From HT1-32 sp040219025 (GTDB lineage Bacteria > Pseudomonadota > Alphaproteobacteria > Rhodospirillales > HT1-32): 64,000 nt of DNA. Under the pieces are notes generated by a model that saw nothing but the letters and a program-made list of their open reading frames with translations, was not told the origin of the DNA and made no database searches. A program made the position numbers and the translations under genes. The stretch is from assembly GCA_040219025.1 (NCBI GenBank), contig JAVJTE010000009.1, positions 371,261 through 435,260 of the forward strand. The letters are read 5' to 3'. Positions 1 to 8,342 of the stretch are shown here, in pieces. The stretch's first letter is position 1, and each line of letters begins with the position of its first letter.

Positions 1-102
1 AGATGAAAGGCAATGGATACCCCCCCAAGCGCAGCCCAGAACAGACGGATCTGTATCGACATGGATTTGCTCTGCCCAATCAGCGCAGGAAGAAGGAGTT
101 GA

Positions 103-191
103 TCCTTCGAGACGCGACTACGTCGCTCCTCAGGATGAGGTGATTTATGTGTTCCTCATCCTGAGGAGCTGCAAAGCACCGTCTCGAAGGA
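103..191. repeat. Long intergenic palindrome (REP-like element)
   Basis: Two nested inverted repeats: TCCTTCGAGACG at 103-114 pairs with CGTCTCGAAGGA at 180-191, and CTCCTCAGGATGAGG at 126-140 pairs with CCTCATCCTGAGGAG at 154-168. This is the style of dispersed palindrome common between genes in alphaproteobacteria. The CATCCTGA/TCAGGATG core recurs at 59089-59117, 60652-60802 and 63180-63330 in this window. Apart from this and the adjacent terminator, I see nothing in positions 1-236. Confidence 0.8.
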
Positions 192-199
192 CCGCAAAA

Positions 200-233
200 A
201 ACCGGGGCGGTGCTGTAATCCACCGCCCCGGTT
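200..233 (-). terminator. Rho-independent terminator of the TAXI receptor gene
   Basis: Perfect inverted repeat: ACCGGGGCGGTG (201-212), an 8-base loop, and CACCGCCCCGGT (221-232). On the minus strand it is followed by a run of six T. It lies four bases past the stop codon of the TAXI gene. Confidence 0.9.
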
Positions 234-236
234 GTC

Positions 237-1193
237 TTACATATGCGCGTCGGAGAGGGTGATACCCTTTTCCTTGTAGAATTTGATCGCGCCGGGATGG
301 ATCTTGCTGGAGATATTCTCCAGCATGTCCGGCGTGACACCGTTCCACCAGGCAGCACTTGCCGCCATTTTCTCCCGCTGGTCCCAGAAGGTCTTGGTCA
401 TCGCATAGGCCGTTGCGTCATCCATGCCGGTTGTGGTGTAGGCAACCACCGGCAGCGAGGTCGTCACGATATCGGAATCCTGACCAGCATAGGTGCCTGC
501 CGGAATAACCAGCCGGGTACGTTTTGTCTGGGCGATCTGCTCATCGTTGAGTGACAGAACGGTCACACCGGAACCGGCTGCTGCTTCGATGACATTCGGT
601 GCCGGGAAGGAACCGGCGGTAACGAAGCCGTCGATCTGGCCGTTCTTCAGTGCCGGCACAGCATTCGACAGTTCCACATCAGCCAGCGTCACCTTGCCTT
701 CAAGGCCGAACAGCTTGAGATACTTTTCCCCTTCCGTGGCGCCAAAGCTGCCTTTCCCGATCAGGATGGTCTTGCCTTCCATATCGGCGAACGACTTGAT
801 GCCGCTCTTTTCACTGACAACGAAGTGCATGGTCAGCGACGGAATCGGGAACAGCGCCCGGATATCGTCAAATTTCGGGCTACCCTTGCCCTCGAACGGA
901 CCCTTCGCACCCTGCGCCAGATTGACCAGTGCAGGCGGCGTCGTGAAGACAAAATTGCCATCCCGCTGGCCCGCTTCCATGACGTTCTGGACGGAGCCCT
1001 GGCTTTCCTCGACCGTGACAATCACGTCACCTTTGGTCCCGGCTTTCATCGCCTCGGCAATCTCGACGCCCATCTGATAATAGGAGGACGCGCTTTTCGC
1101 GGACTTGTAGACCACCCGGGTCTCTGCCTGTGCAGCCCCGAGACTGACAGCAAAGCCGATACCGGCGAGGCCGATGGTTTTAAGCATATTCAT
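237..1193 (-). CDS. TAXI-family TRAP transporter solute receptor
   Basis: A 318-residue periplasmic solute-binding protein of the TAXI type, which binds a small organic acid or amino acid for a fused-permease TRAP transporter. The N-terminus (MNMLKTIGLAGIGFAVSLG, then AQAE) is a clear signal peptide. It is followed by the family's typical opening (KSASSYYQMGVEIAEAM) and a C-terminal half with YKEKGI near the end. The ATG at 1193 was chosen over the longer ORF because GGGAGAG sits just upstream and the signal peptide begins there. No TAXI permease (usually a DctQM fusion) is adjacent, so it is an orphan here or its partner lies outside the window. Substrate unknown. Confidence 0.88.
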   Translation of the reverse strand: MNMLKTIGLAGIGFAVSLGAAQAETRVVYKSAKSASSYYQMGVEIAEAMKAGTKGDVIVTVEESQGSVQNVMEAGQRDGNFVFTTPPALVNLAQGAKGPFEGKGSPKFDDIRALFPIPSLTMHFVVSEKSGIKSFADMEGKTILIGKGSFGATEGEKYLKLFGLEGKVTLADVELSNAVPALKNGQIDGFVTAGSFPAPNVIEAAAGSGVTVLSLNDEQIAQTKRTRLVIPAGTYAGQDSDIVTTSLPVVAYTTTGMDDATAYAMTKTFWDQREKMAASAAWWNGVTPDMLENISSKIHPGAIKFYKEKGITLSDAHM

Positions 1194-1318
1194 TGTTCTC
1201 TCCCTGAGACGACGGATAAACTGGATGATCCCGCACCATGCAGGCAACCAGAGACGTTTTTATTCTTGGGCTGTATCTGATATTCCCGACCCATTGAAGT
1301 CAATCCAGAGGTGCTCGC

Positions 1319-2074
1319 ATGAGCCGCATAATCGTCACGGGCGCTGCGGGCCAGATTGGACAGGCCATCACTGCGGAACTGGTGGCCAACGGACATTCCG
1401 TGGTTGCCATGGATATCACCCCGCACCCGGCCCTGACAGAGATCGCCGCGACAACCCCTGACCTGCTCAGCTTTCTGCCGGTTGATGTTACCGACGCAGA
1501 ATCCGTGAGTACCGCCTTCACACAGGCTGCCGAGATGCTTGGCAAGGTCGACGGCTTCGTCAATGCGGTTGGCATTATCTCCCGTTCGCCTTTCATGGAG
1601 ACCACGGACACACAACTGGAACGGATGCTGCAGGTCAATCTGGTTGGCGCGCTGCGAACGTCGCAGGCTGCGGCCACCCGCATGCAGGCCGATGGCGGCA
1701 GCATCATCCATATTGCGTCAGTGCACGCCCTGATGGGGATTGCCGGCCGTGCTGCCTATGCCGCGTCGAAGGGTGGTCTTGTCGCCATGGTACGGGTCAT
1801 GGCGACAGAACTGGCCGAGTTCGGGATTACAGCGAATGTCATCGCACCGGGACCGGTCGGCACCGGCATGGGCGGCATCGCCGCCAGCCGCCACCAGATG
1901 ATCGCCGCCACACCACTGGGCAGGGTTGCCGAGCCGTCGGAGATTTCCGGCATGGTCTCCTTTCTGCTGTCAGAGCCCGCGCGGTTCATTACCGGCCAGG
2001 TATTCCCCCTTGATGGCGGGCTGAGTTCCAAAACCCTTGCATCACCCGACCCCGGAATCGTTCCGAAGGCCTGA
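1319..2074 (+). CDS. Short-chain dehydrogenase/reductase (SDR)
   Basis: A 251-residue classical SDR, a soluble NAD(P)-dependent oxidoreductase. It has the N-terminal cofactor motif TGAAGQIG (residues 7-14), the active-site Ser in HIASVHA, the YAASK catalytic Tyr/Lys pair, and the PGPVGTGMG segment after strand 6. Length is normal for the family. It starts 125 bp from the divergent TAXI receptor gene, so the two could share a control region. It ends 11 bp from the convergent oxygenase gene. The substrate cannot be read from the sequence; FabG-like function in fatty acid synthesis is less likely given the isolated position. Confidence 0.88.
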   Translation: MSRIIVTGAAGQIGQAITAELVANGHSVVAMDITPHPALTEIAATTPDLLSFLPVDVTDAESVSTAFTQAAEMLGKVDGFVNAVGIISRSPFMETTDTQLERMLQVNLVGALRTSQAAATRMQADGGSIIHIASVHALMGIAGRAAYAASKGGLVAMVRVMATELAEFGITANVIAPGPVGTGMGGIAASRHQMIAATPLGRVAEPSEISGMVSFLLSEPARFITGQVFPLDGGLSSKTLASPDPGIVPKA

Positions 2075-2085
2075 TTTTTATCAGG

Positions 2086-2715
2086 TCAGGGCAGATAACT
2101 GTCCCGCCATTTCAGCACGACATTGAAGGACACTGACATCCTCTGTTCCTGACTGAGATTTGGATGAACCAGATGATGCAGGAAGGCAGGCCAGAGCAGC
2201 AGGTCACCGGCTTCCGGCAGGACGCGATATTCAGGATCAACCTGCCCGTCACCCTTTATGGCGTTCATATTCGCCTGTCCCCGCGGGTCGAAGAAGCTGA
2301 TCGCACCGGGGTTCCGGTCATCCCGTCCCGGCAGGTCGCCAGTGTCAGCCGGTACCTGGACGTAGTAGGTACCGCTCAGCCAGCTATGCGGATGATTATG
2401 GAGGTTATGGTAATCCCCGAAGCGATTGAGGTTCGCCCAGCCCTGCAGGCTGTAATCAAGCTGATAGTCGATCCCGAGGCTGGTCGCATAATCCTGAACA
2501 GCCCGCCGGAGACAGTTTCCCAGCCATTCGACAACCGGATGTTCGGTGCGCAGAAAATCAGACTCCAGATAGCTGGTGGTCATGTCTGACTGGCGGAGAT
2601 CAGCCTCCCTGATGAGTTCCGCCAGCAGCGGATTGGCCGCAGCAGCCCCCGGCAGCGGGAGACGCAACATACGCGTGGGCCACAGGTCGATATAGTCAGG
2701 ACCGGTTGTCGTCAT
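2086..2715 (-). CDS. 2OG-Fe(II) oxygenase-like protein (TIGR02466 type)
   Basis: A 209-residue protein resembling the putative 2-oxoglutarate/Fe(II) oxygenases of the TIGR02466 (PF13759) group. Visible hallmarks are NLHNHPHSWLSGTYYVQVP (iron-binding His region), ISFFDPRG, GDLLLWPAFLHHLVHP (distal His) and a basic residue before SVSFNVVLKW. The ORF stays open to 2742, where its ATG would overlap the ATG of the divergent ORF. I prefer the ATG at 2715, although its ribosome site is weak. Substrate unknown; the family includes hydroxylases of amino acid side chains and small molecules. Confidence 0.75.
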   Translation of the reverse strand: MTTTGPDYIDLWPTRMLRLPLPGAAAANPLLAELIREADLRQSDMTTSYLESDFLRTEHPVVEWLGNCLRRAVQDYATSLGIDYQLDYSLQGWANLNRFGDYHNLHNHPHSWLSGTYYVQVPADTGDLPGRDDRNPGAISFFDPRGQANMNAIKGDGQVDPEYRVLPEAGDLLLWPAFLHHLVHPNLSQEQRMSVSFNVVLKWRDSYLP

Positions 2716-2857
2716 TACACTGCCCGCTACGATCATTCTCATGAAAGGAAAGGACAGGTTAGCTGGAGAACAGCAGAACGCAATCCGGATGCAACCGGAA
2801 CTTTCATCCGTCAGTGACGTATATCCTCTTGAAAACCAACAGAAAGCTACAATCCGA

Positions 2858-4990
2858 ATGATGCAGAAAGACCAGCCGATCCTTGTCGATGGTGAAACCT
2901 GCTGGCGAACGGAAACCGCCGGTCGCGCCGCCGTGCTGGTTGATGCCGCCCCCTATTATGGGGCGCTGCGGGAAAGTCTGATCAAGGCCAGATCAACCGT
3001 CTTCATTGCTGGCTGGGATGTCGACAGCCGGACACCGCTCTATGGCCCGGACGGACCGCCCGATGACGGTTTTCCGGAAACGCTCGGCCCGTTTCTGACC
3101 GCACTAGCAGAGAAGAATCCGGAACTGACGGTTCACATTCTGCTCTGGGACTATTCCATGCTTTATGCTCTGGAGCGTGAACCCCTGCCCTCAATCCATC
3201 TGGACTGGATGACACCGGCCCAGATCAAGGTCTGTCTGGATGATGTGCTTCCGGTTGGTTCGTCGCATCACCAGAAGGTTGTGGTGATTGATGACAGGGT
3301 TGCCTTCAGTGGCGGCATTGATCTGGCGGTCAACCGCTGGGATGACCCGTCACACGCCCTTTCAAACGAAGCGCGGGTCGGTCCGCTCGGCAATCCCTAC
3401 CGTCCGTTCCATGATATCCAGATGATCGTTGATGGCGATGCAGCCGGGGCACTGGCAGATCTGGCACGCGAACGGTGGCGGCTGGCAAGTTGCACCGAGC
3501 CACCGGCGGTAAATCCGGGCGAGGACTGCTGGCCCGACAGTGTCGAACCGGATTTTGAGAAAGTCAGCATCAGCATCTCCCGTACCATGCCACCTCAATA
3601 TGGTGCCGGCGGTTCTTATGAGGTCGAGGCGCTCTACAAGAAGGCCATCACCGCTGCCGAGAAATGTATTTATATCGAAAACCAGTTCCTGACAGCGCAT
3701 GCCGTTGCCGACAGCCTGATCGCCTGCATGAAGAAGAAACCGGACCTCGACGTCCTGATCGTTGCTCCCAACGTGCATCAGAGCTGGCTTGAAGAGCGCA
3801 GCATGAATCTCGGTCGTATCCGTTTCATGCGACGCATTGCCGAAAACGATCTGTCAGACCGGGTGAGGCTGGTGTTTCCCGCCCTGCCGGACGATGCCAG
3901 CGGCGAGGGTGTGATGGTTCATGCAAAGCTGCTGATCATCGATGACCGGCTGCTGCGGGTCGGTTCCTCCAACATCAACAATCGCTCCATGCGAACCGAT
4001 ACAGAATGCGATCTCAGCATTGAAGCCAGCACAGAGGAAGAATCCGAAGCCATTGCCGGCATCCGTGCCCGCCTGCTGGCAGAGCATCTTGACTGCGACA
4101 CCGATACCATTCGTGAGGCGATTGCCGAAGATGGCCTGATCCGGGCCATTGACCGCTTCTCTGATCAGGAGCGATGCCTGAAACCGGTACAGATACCGGA
4201 CACGCCGGAAGACCAGATTTCGCTTACTGTGCAGAGCATTGCCGATCCGGAACGCCCGATCGACACCCCGAATTTCGTCGGCGACATGTTCAGTGGTCAG
4301 GTGGTGCGGCAGGGCCGGCGACGGCTGGTAAAACCGCTGTTCGGTGCCGCCGTTATCCTCGCTCTGATCGCGATCTGGCGATTCACGCCGCTGGCCCAGA
4401 TGACCAGTCCGGCAGATCTCGCCGAACAGCTTAACCAGTTTGCCGGCAGCGCCTGGATTCCGGTACTGGTGCCGCTCTGCTTCATTCTGGGCGGGCTCAT
4501 CATGTTTCCGGTCACTGTGATGATTGCCGTCACCGGTCTGCTGCTCGATCCCCTGCAGGCTTTCACCTATGCCCTTGCAGGCGCTCTTGGCAGCGCCGCC
4601 ATCACCTATGGTGCCGGTCACTATGCCGGGCGCGACATCATGCGGAACCTGCTGGGGATTACGATCAACAAACTCAGCCGGAAACTGGCAAAACGCGGTG
4701 TGCTCAGCGTTGCCGCCCTGCGCATGCTGCCAATCGCACCCTTCACTGTCATCAACCTGGTCGCCGGTGCCAGCCATATCCGGTTTGGCGATTATATTCT
4801 GGGTACCCTGCTGGGTATGGGTCCGGGAATTCTCATCATGACCCTGCTCGGGCATCAGATCGGCGCGGTTCTGGCCGACCCCACACCAACCGAAATCAGC
4901 CTTTTCATACTTGCCATCATCTGCTGGCTGGGCGTGTCCTTTGGCCTGCAGGCACTGGCTGAAAAGTTGCGCAACTCCGGCACGGCCTGA
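2858..4990 (+). CDS. Phospholipase D-like protein fused to a C-terminal VTT membrane domain
   Basis: A two-part enzyme. The N-terminal half has two HKD motifs: HHQKVVVIDD (H138/K140) and HAKLLIIDDRLLRVGSSN (H355/K357). Both are followed by the usual Gly-Gly/Ser and Asn/Arg residues, so the PLD site is complete and should hydrolyse phosphodiester bonds or transfer phosphatidyl groups. The C-terminal part (from about residue 490) has several hydrophobic segments with the TVP38/TMEM64 (VTT/DedA-like) pattern GALGSAAITYGAGHYAGR and RMLPIAPFTVINLVAG. The ORF is open from 2741; the ATG pair at 2858/2861 fits the family's start (CWRTETAGRAAVLVDAAPYY). The EEP phosphodiesterase gene begins 4 bp after the stop, so the two probably act together on membrane lipid head groups. 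Confidence 0.85.
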   Translation: MMQKDQPILVDGETCWRTETAGRAAVLVDAAPYYGALRESLIKARSTVFIAGWDVDSRTPLYGPDGPPDDGFPETLGPFLTALAEKNPELTVHILLWDYSMLYALEREPLPSIHLDWMTPAQIKVCLDDVLPVGSSHHQKVVVIDDRVAFSGGIDLAVNRWDDPSHALSNEARVGPLGNPYRPFHDIQMIVDGDAAGALADLARERWRLASCTEPPAVNPGEDCWPDSVEPDFEKVSISISRTMPPQYGAGGSYEVEALYKKAITAAEKCIYIENQFLTAHAVADSLIACMKKKPDLDVLIVAPNVHQSWLEERSMNLGRIRFMRRIAENDLSDRVRLVFPALPDDASGEGVMVHAKLLIIDDRLLRVGSSNINNRSMRTDTECDLSIEASTEEESEAIAGIRARLLAEHLDCDTDTIREAIAEDGLIRAIDRFSDQERCLKPVQIPDTPEDQISLTVQSIADPERPIDTPNFVGDMFSGQVVRQGRRRLVKPLFGAAVILALIAIWRFTPLAQMTSPADLAEQLNQFAGSAWIPVLVPLCFILGGLIMFPVTVMIAVTGLLLDPLQAFTYALAGALGSAAITYGAGHYAGRDIMRNLLGITINKLSRKLAKRGVLSVAALRMLPIAPFTVINLVAGASHIRFGDYILGTLLGMGPGILIMTLLGHQIGAVLADPTPTEISLFILAIICWLGVSFGLQALAEKLRNSGTA

Positions 4991-4993
4991 ATT

Positions 4994-5698
4994 TTGTCCT
5001 CAACAAATATACGTGTTCTGTCGTGGAACATTCACGGCTTTGTCGGTCTCGACGGGAAATATGACCCGGTACGGACAGGACAGGTCATCGACAGTATTTC
5101 CCCTGATATCGCCGCTTTTCAGGAAGTCGACTGCCGGGGCGACAAGGCTGCCCGTAACCAGACAGCCGACAGCCTGCGCGAAGCCGTCGGTGATCATAGT
5201 CACTACGCCTGGTCCATTGTCACACCGGATCGCCATTACGGCCAGATGCTGGCCAGCCGCTACCCTATCCAGTCCGGAAAAATCCACGACATTTCAATGG
5301 ATAGCCAGGAACCCAGACGTATCATCGAAGCGGTCATTCAGGCCGGAAAGAAAGGGCGTATCCGGGTGCTTGCAACCCATCTCGGGCTGAAGATAAGTGA
5401 ACGTCGGCACCAGAACGCAATCCTGCGGCGACTGATCGCCAGTGAAAGAACATTACCCCTTGTCGTCATGGGCGACTTCAACAACTGGCTGATGGAACGC
5501 CGCAAGACCGGGCTGGCCGGGGTCATGACAGACCGCACCGGATTGCGTACCTTCCCGTCCCGCTTTCCGCTGTTACCTCTGGACCGGATATGGAGTCGTG
5601 CTCCCGGGACGATCAGTCAGGCCCGCACCTACCCCGAATATCGCCAGGCGTCAGACCACCTGCCGCTGACAGCCGAAATCCGGTTCCCGGTTTCGTGA
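4994..5698 (+). CDS. Endonuclease/exonuclease/phosphatase-family protein
   Basis: A 234-residue member of the EEP superfamily, metal-dependent phosphodiesterases that include lipid and nucleic-acid hydrolases. Motifs in order: LSWNIHG, AFQEVDC (metal-binding Glu), LATHLGL, VVMGDFNNW (catalytic Asp/Asn) and ASDHLPLTAEI (catalytic Asp-His). The only in-frame start near the motifs is TTG at 4994, 4 bp after the upstream stop, which suggests translational coupling with the phospholipase D gene. No signal peptide is visible. In bacteria this arrangement with PLD-VTT is common and points to a lipid rather than a DNA substrate, but that is inference. Confidence 0.85.
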   Translation: MSSTNIRVLSWNIHGFVGLDGKYDPVRTGQVIDSISPDIAAFQEVDCRGDKAARNQTADSLREAVGDHSHYAWSIVTPDRHYGQMLASRYPIQSGKIHDISMDSQEPRRIIEAVIQAGKKGRIRVLATHLGLKISERRHQNAILRRLIASERTLPLVVMGDFNNWLMERRKTGLAGVMTDRTGLRTFPSRFPLLPLDRIWSRAPGTISQARTYPEYRQASDHLPLTAEIRFPVS

Positions 5699-5738
5699 TG
5701 AACATCGGTTCCGCCTCATTCTGCATTATTGAACCGAG

Positions 5739-6743
5739 TCAGTTCGGGCTGTTGTAGGAAACGGCAGCGGCGATAACCTCAGTGCCAATACCGTCTTCAA
5801 ATTTGCTCCAGACAGGCTTCATTGCCTTGATCCAGAGCGCGCGCTGTTCGTCGTCAAGGGTTCGGATAACACCACCGGCGGCAACGATCGCAGCCCTGGC
5901 TTCACTATTCACCTTTGCCGATTCAGCATTACGCTCTTCCGTGACCTCTTTGATGATCACCGCAAACTGGTCGCGCAGATCAGCCGGCAGACCACTCCAC
6001 CATTCCGACGAGGCAACCAAAAGGTAATCAATGATGCCGTGGTTGGTCTCCGTGAAGCTGTCCTGAACTTCAAAGAACTTCTGACCATAAATGTTGGACC
6101 AGGTGTTTTCCTGACCATCGACAACGCCGGTCTGCAGGGCACCATAGACTTCACTGAAGGCCATTTTCTGCGGGATGGCGCCCAGTGCCTTGAACTGTGC
6201 CTGGAGCACATCCGACGGCTGAATGCGAAATTTGAGGCCCCTGGCATCAGCGGGAACCACTATCGGCTTGCTGGCCGAAAGCTGTTTCATGCCGTTATGC
6301 CAGAATGCAAGGCCCTGCAGCCCGCGACGCTTCATCGAATCAAGCAATGCCTGACCGTCATCAGAGTTCTGATACCGGTCAACGGCATCGACGTCCCGGA
6401 AGATAAAAGGCAGGTCAAATACGCGGAATTTCTTGGTAAATGTCTCGAACTTTGACAACGACGGTGCCGCCAGCTGCACATCACCCTGCAGCATCGCTTC
6501 AAGAACCCTGTCATCATCATACAGGCTGGCATTGCCGAAAACCTGCATGCAGGCCCGCCCGTTCAACTCGGCATTCACGCGATCCGCGAGCATGCTCGCG
6601 GCGATGCCCTTCGGATGCTTGTCGGTGTTGGTAACATGGCTGAACCTGATTACCATCTCGCCGGGATCACAGGTCGCCAGCGCCGGGGCAGCCGTGAAGG
6701 ACAAAGCAACCGACGCCAGAGCAGCGGCAGCTATCTTGCGCAT
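5739..6743 (-). CDS. dctP: TRAP transporter solute receptor, DctP family
   Basis: A 334-residue periplasmic receptor with a signal peptide (MRKIAAAALASVALSFTAA, cleavage near ALA-TC). DctP signatures include MVIRFSHVTNTDKHPKG, GLKFRIQPSDVLQAQFKALGA (the conserved Arg that binds the substrate carboxylate) and GVVDGQENTWSNIYGQKFFEVQ. GGGAGGA sits just upstream of the ATG. A consensus sigma-54 promoter lies about 75 bp upstream and dctD/dctB follow upstream on the same strand. By analogy with rhizobial and Rhodobacter systems it is probably induced by its C4-dicarboxylate-like substrate. No DctQ/DctM genes are adjacent, which is odd; the receptor may serve a permease encoded elsewhere. Confidence 0.9.
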   Translation of the reverse strand: MRKIAAAALASVALSFTAAPALATCDPGEMVIRFSHVTNTDKHPKGIAASMLADRVNAELNGRACMQVFGNASLYDDDRVLEAMLQGDVQLAAPSLSKFETFTKKFRVFDLPFIFRDVDAVDRYQNSDDGQALLDSMKRRGLQGLAFWHNGMKQLSASKPIVVPADARGLKFRIQPSDVLQAQFKALGAIPQKMAFSEVYGALQTGVVDGQENTWSNIYGQKFFEVQDSFTETNHGIIDYLLVASSEWWSGLPADLRDQFAVIIKEVTEERNAESAKVNSEARAAIVAAGGVIRTLDDEQRALWIKAMKPVWSKFEDGIGTEVIAAAVSYNSPN

Positions 6744-6815
6744 TTGGGTATCCTCCCGACGATTTCACTCTAATTCAGCCGGCCATAGTCCGGTTGCTGG
6801 TCCAGACTTGCCGAA

Positions 6816-6830
6816 GCAACCGCTGTGCCA
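6816..6830 (-). promoter_or_regulatory. Sigma-54 (-24/-12) promoter of dctP
   Basis: The minus strand reads TGGCAC-AGCGG-TTGC, an exact match to the sigma-54 consensus with the correct 5-bp gap. It points toward the dctP start at 6743, and the gene for a sigma-54 activator lies 160 bp upstream. Transcription would begin near 6804, leaving a leader of about 60 bases. Confidence 0.88.
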
Positions 6831-6844
6831 GAAATGCCCGGGCG

Positions 6845-6857
6845 TCCGGTGGCCGGA
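6845..6857. promoter_or_regulatory. Inverted repeat upstream of the sigma-54 promoter
   Basis: TCCGG-tgg-CCGGA, 15-27 bp upstream of the -24 element on the minus strand. It is rather close for an enhancer site and may be chance in GC-rich DNA. Confidence 0.3.
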
Positions 6858-6960
6858 ACAACGCTCCCTGACGGGTGAATTTTCCGGCATAAACAGAATG
6901 GATCTGGCTGGCAGGCTATCCTCTGATGGGTGGATTTCCGCTCATGCCGACCTGCTGATG

Positions 6961-6975
6961 TGGCGGATACCGCCA
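6961..6975. promoter_or_regulatory. Possible DctD enhancer (upstream activating) site
   Basis: TGGCGG-ata-CCGCCA is a perfect 6-3-6 inverted repeat centred about 140 bp upstream of the sigma-54 promoter, the distance expected for an enhancer-binding protein. The link to DctD is inferred from position only. Confidence 0.45.
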
Positions 6976-6989
6976 TGCGGGTTTGTCCG

Positions 6990-8342
6990 TTATTCAGGCT
7001 TGTCCTTATCGTTCAGATTGTATCTTTTCATCTTGTCGTAGAGCGTCTTGCGCGCAAGACCAAGCTGCTGGTAAGTCGCCTTGATGCTGCCGTCATTCGC
7101 CATCAGGGCATCTTCAATCAGCCCTTTTTCATAGGCTGCGACCTTGTCGGTCAGTATCTCCCCTACAACAGTACCGGTCACAGCCGGAACAGCGGCACCC
7201 GCCCCGGTCTCGACACCGAGGCCCAGTGCAAAACGCATTGCGACATTCTCCAGTTCACGCACATTTCCGGGCCAGTCATGTGCAATCAGCTGTTGCAGTT
7301 GAGACGTGGACACGGCCGGCGGTGTACATTTGAAGCGGATAGCCGCAAGTCCGACGAAGTGATGAAACAGCAGGGCGATATCCGGGCGCCGCTGTCTCAG
7401 GGCCGGCAATGACAGGGACAAAACATTCAGCCGGTAGTATAGATCGGTCCGGAAACTGCCGCGGCCGGCAGCTGCCAGCAGATCATCATTCGTCGCCGCG
7501 ATGACCCGCACATCCACCGGACGTTCCGTATTCGACCCTAGCCGGACAATACGACGGTCCTGCAGAACCCGTAGCAGCCTGGGCTGCAGCTCAACAGGCA
7601 TGCTCTCGATTTCATCAAGAAACAGGGTCCCGCCATTGGCATATTCAAACTTGCCCAGTCGCTGCTTGCTGGCCCCGGTAAAGGCCCCTTCTTCATGGCC
7701 GAACAGCTCGCTTTCGATCAGACTCTCCGGCAGGGCACCGCAGTTGATCGGCACAAAGCGGGCTTCTGCGCGCGGCGACAATTCATGCAGACTGCGCGCG
7801 ACCAGTTCTTTACCGGTGCCGGTTTCCCCGAAAATCAGGACATCTGCACCGATCGGGCCAAACGCGGCGACCTGACGACGCAAATCGACGACAGTCTTGT
7901 CTTGCCCGACAATCCGCCGTTCGAGAGGGCCGACAGTATCGAGCGCGTCCTGCAGCACACGGTTCTGGATAACCAGCCGCCGTTTCTCAAGCGCCCGCCG
8001 CACGGCATCAACCAGTTTCCCGGAAGCAAACGGCTTCTCGATAAAATCATAGGCACCGTCGCGCATCGCATCGACTGCCATCGGAACATCGCCATGCCCG
8101 GTCATCAGAATCACCGGTATTTCCGGATCCAGCGCCATGACCCGGTTCAGCAGCGCCAGACCGTCAATGCCCGGCATTTTCACGTCGCTGACAATCACCC
8201 CGGACCAGGATCGCGATAGCCCGACCAGCGCATCAGACGCGCTGGCATGACATTCCACCGTCAGTCCCGCCAGATCGAGCGCCTGTTCACAGGCTGTGCG
8301 CAGGTGCTTCTCATCATCGATCAGCATCACATCCACGTTCAT
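6990..8342 (-). CDS. dctD: Sigma-54-dependent response regulator, DctD type
   Basis: A 450-residue NtrC-family regulator. Residues 1-120 are a receiver domain with phospho-acceptor D53 (SDVKMPG) and Lys in EKPF. Residues about 145-375 are the AAA+ domain: Walker A GETGTGKE (172-179), the sigma-54 contact loop GAFTGA (219-224) and Walker B TLFLDEIE. The C-terminus carries a Fis-type helix-turn-helix (GSIKATYQQLGLARKTLYDKMK). The start overlaps the end of the sensor kinase gene by 4 bp (ATGA). It should activate sigma-54 polymerase, most plausibly at the dctP promoter 160 bp away. Confidence 0.93.
   Translation of the reverse strand: MNVDVMLIDDEKHLRTACEQALDLAGLTVECHASASDALVGLSRSWSGVIVSDVKMPGIDGLALLNRVMALDPEIPVILMTGHGDVPMAVDAMRDGAYDFIEKPFASGKLVDAVRRALEKRRLVIQNRVLQDALDTVGPLERRIVGQDKTVVDLRRQVAAFGPIGADVLIFGETGTGKELVARSLHELSPRAEARFVPINCGALPESLIESELFGHEEGAFTGASKQRLGKFEYANGGTLFLDEIESMPVELQPRLLRVLQDRRIVRLGSNTERPVDVRVIAATNDDLLAAAGRGSFRTDLYYRLNVLSLSLPALRQRRPDIALLFHHFVGLAAIRFKCTPPAVSTSQLQQLIAHDWPGNVRELENVAMRFALGLGVETGAGAAVPAVTGTVVGEILTDKVAAYEKGLIEDALMANDGSIKATYQQLGLARKTLYDKMKRYNLNDKDKPE

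Noticed and set aside
3854..4855. Minus-strand 333-codon frame inside the PLD-VTT gene
   Set aside because: It lies opposite complete HKD and VTT motifs; the translation is rich in Gln/His as typical of shadow frames in GC-rich DNA.
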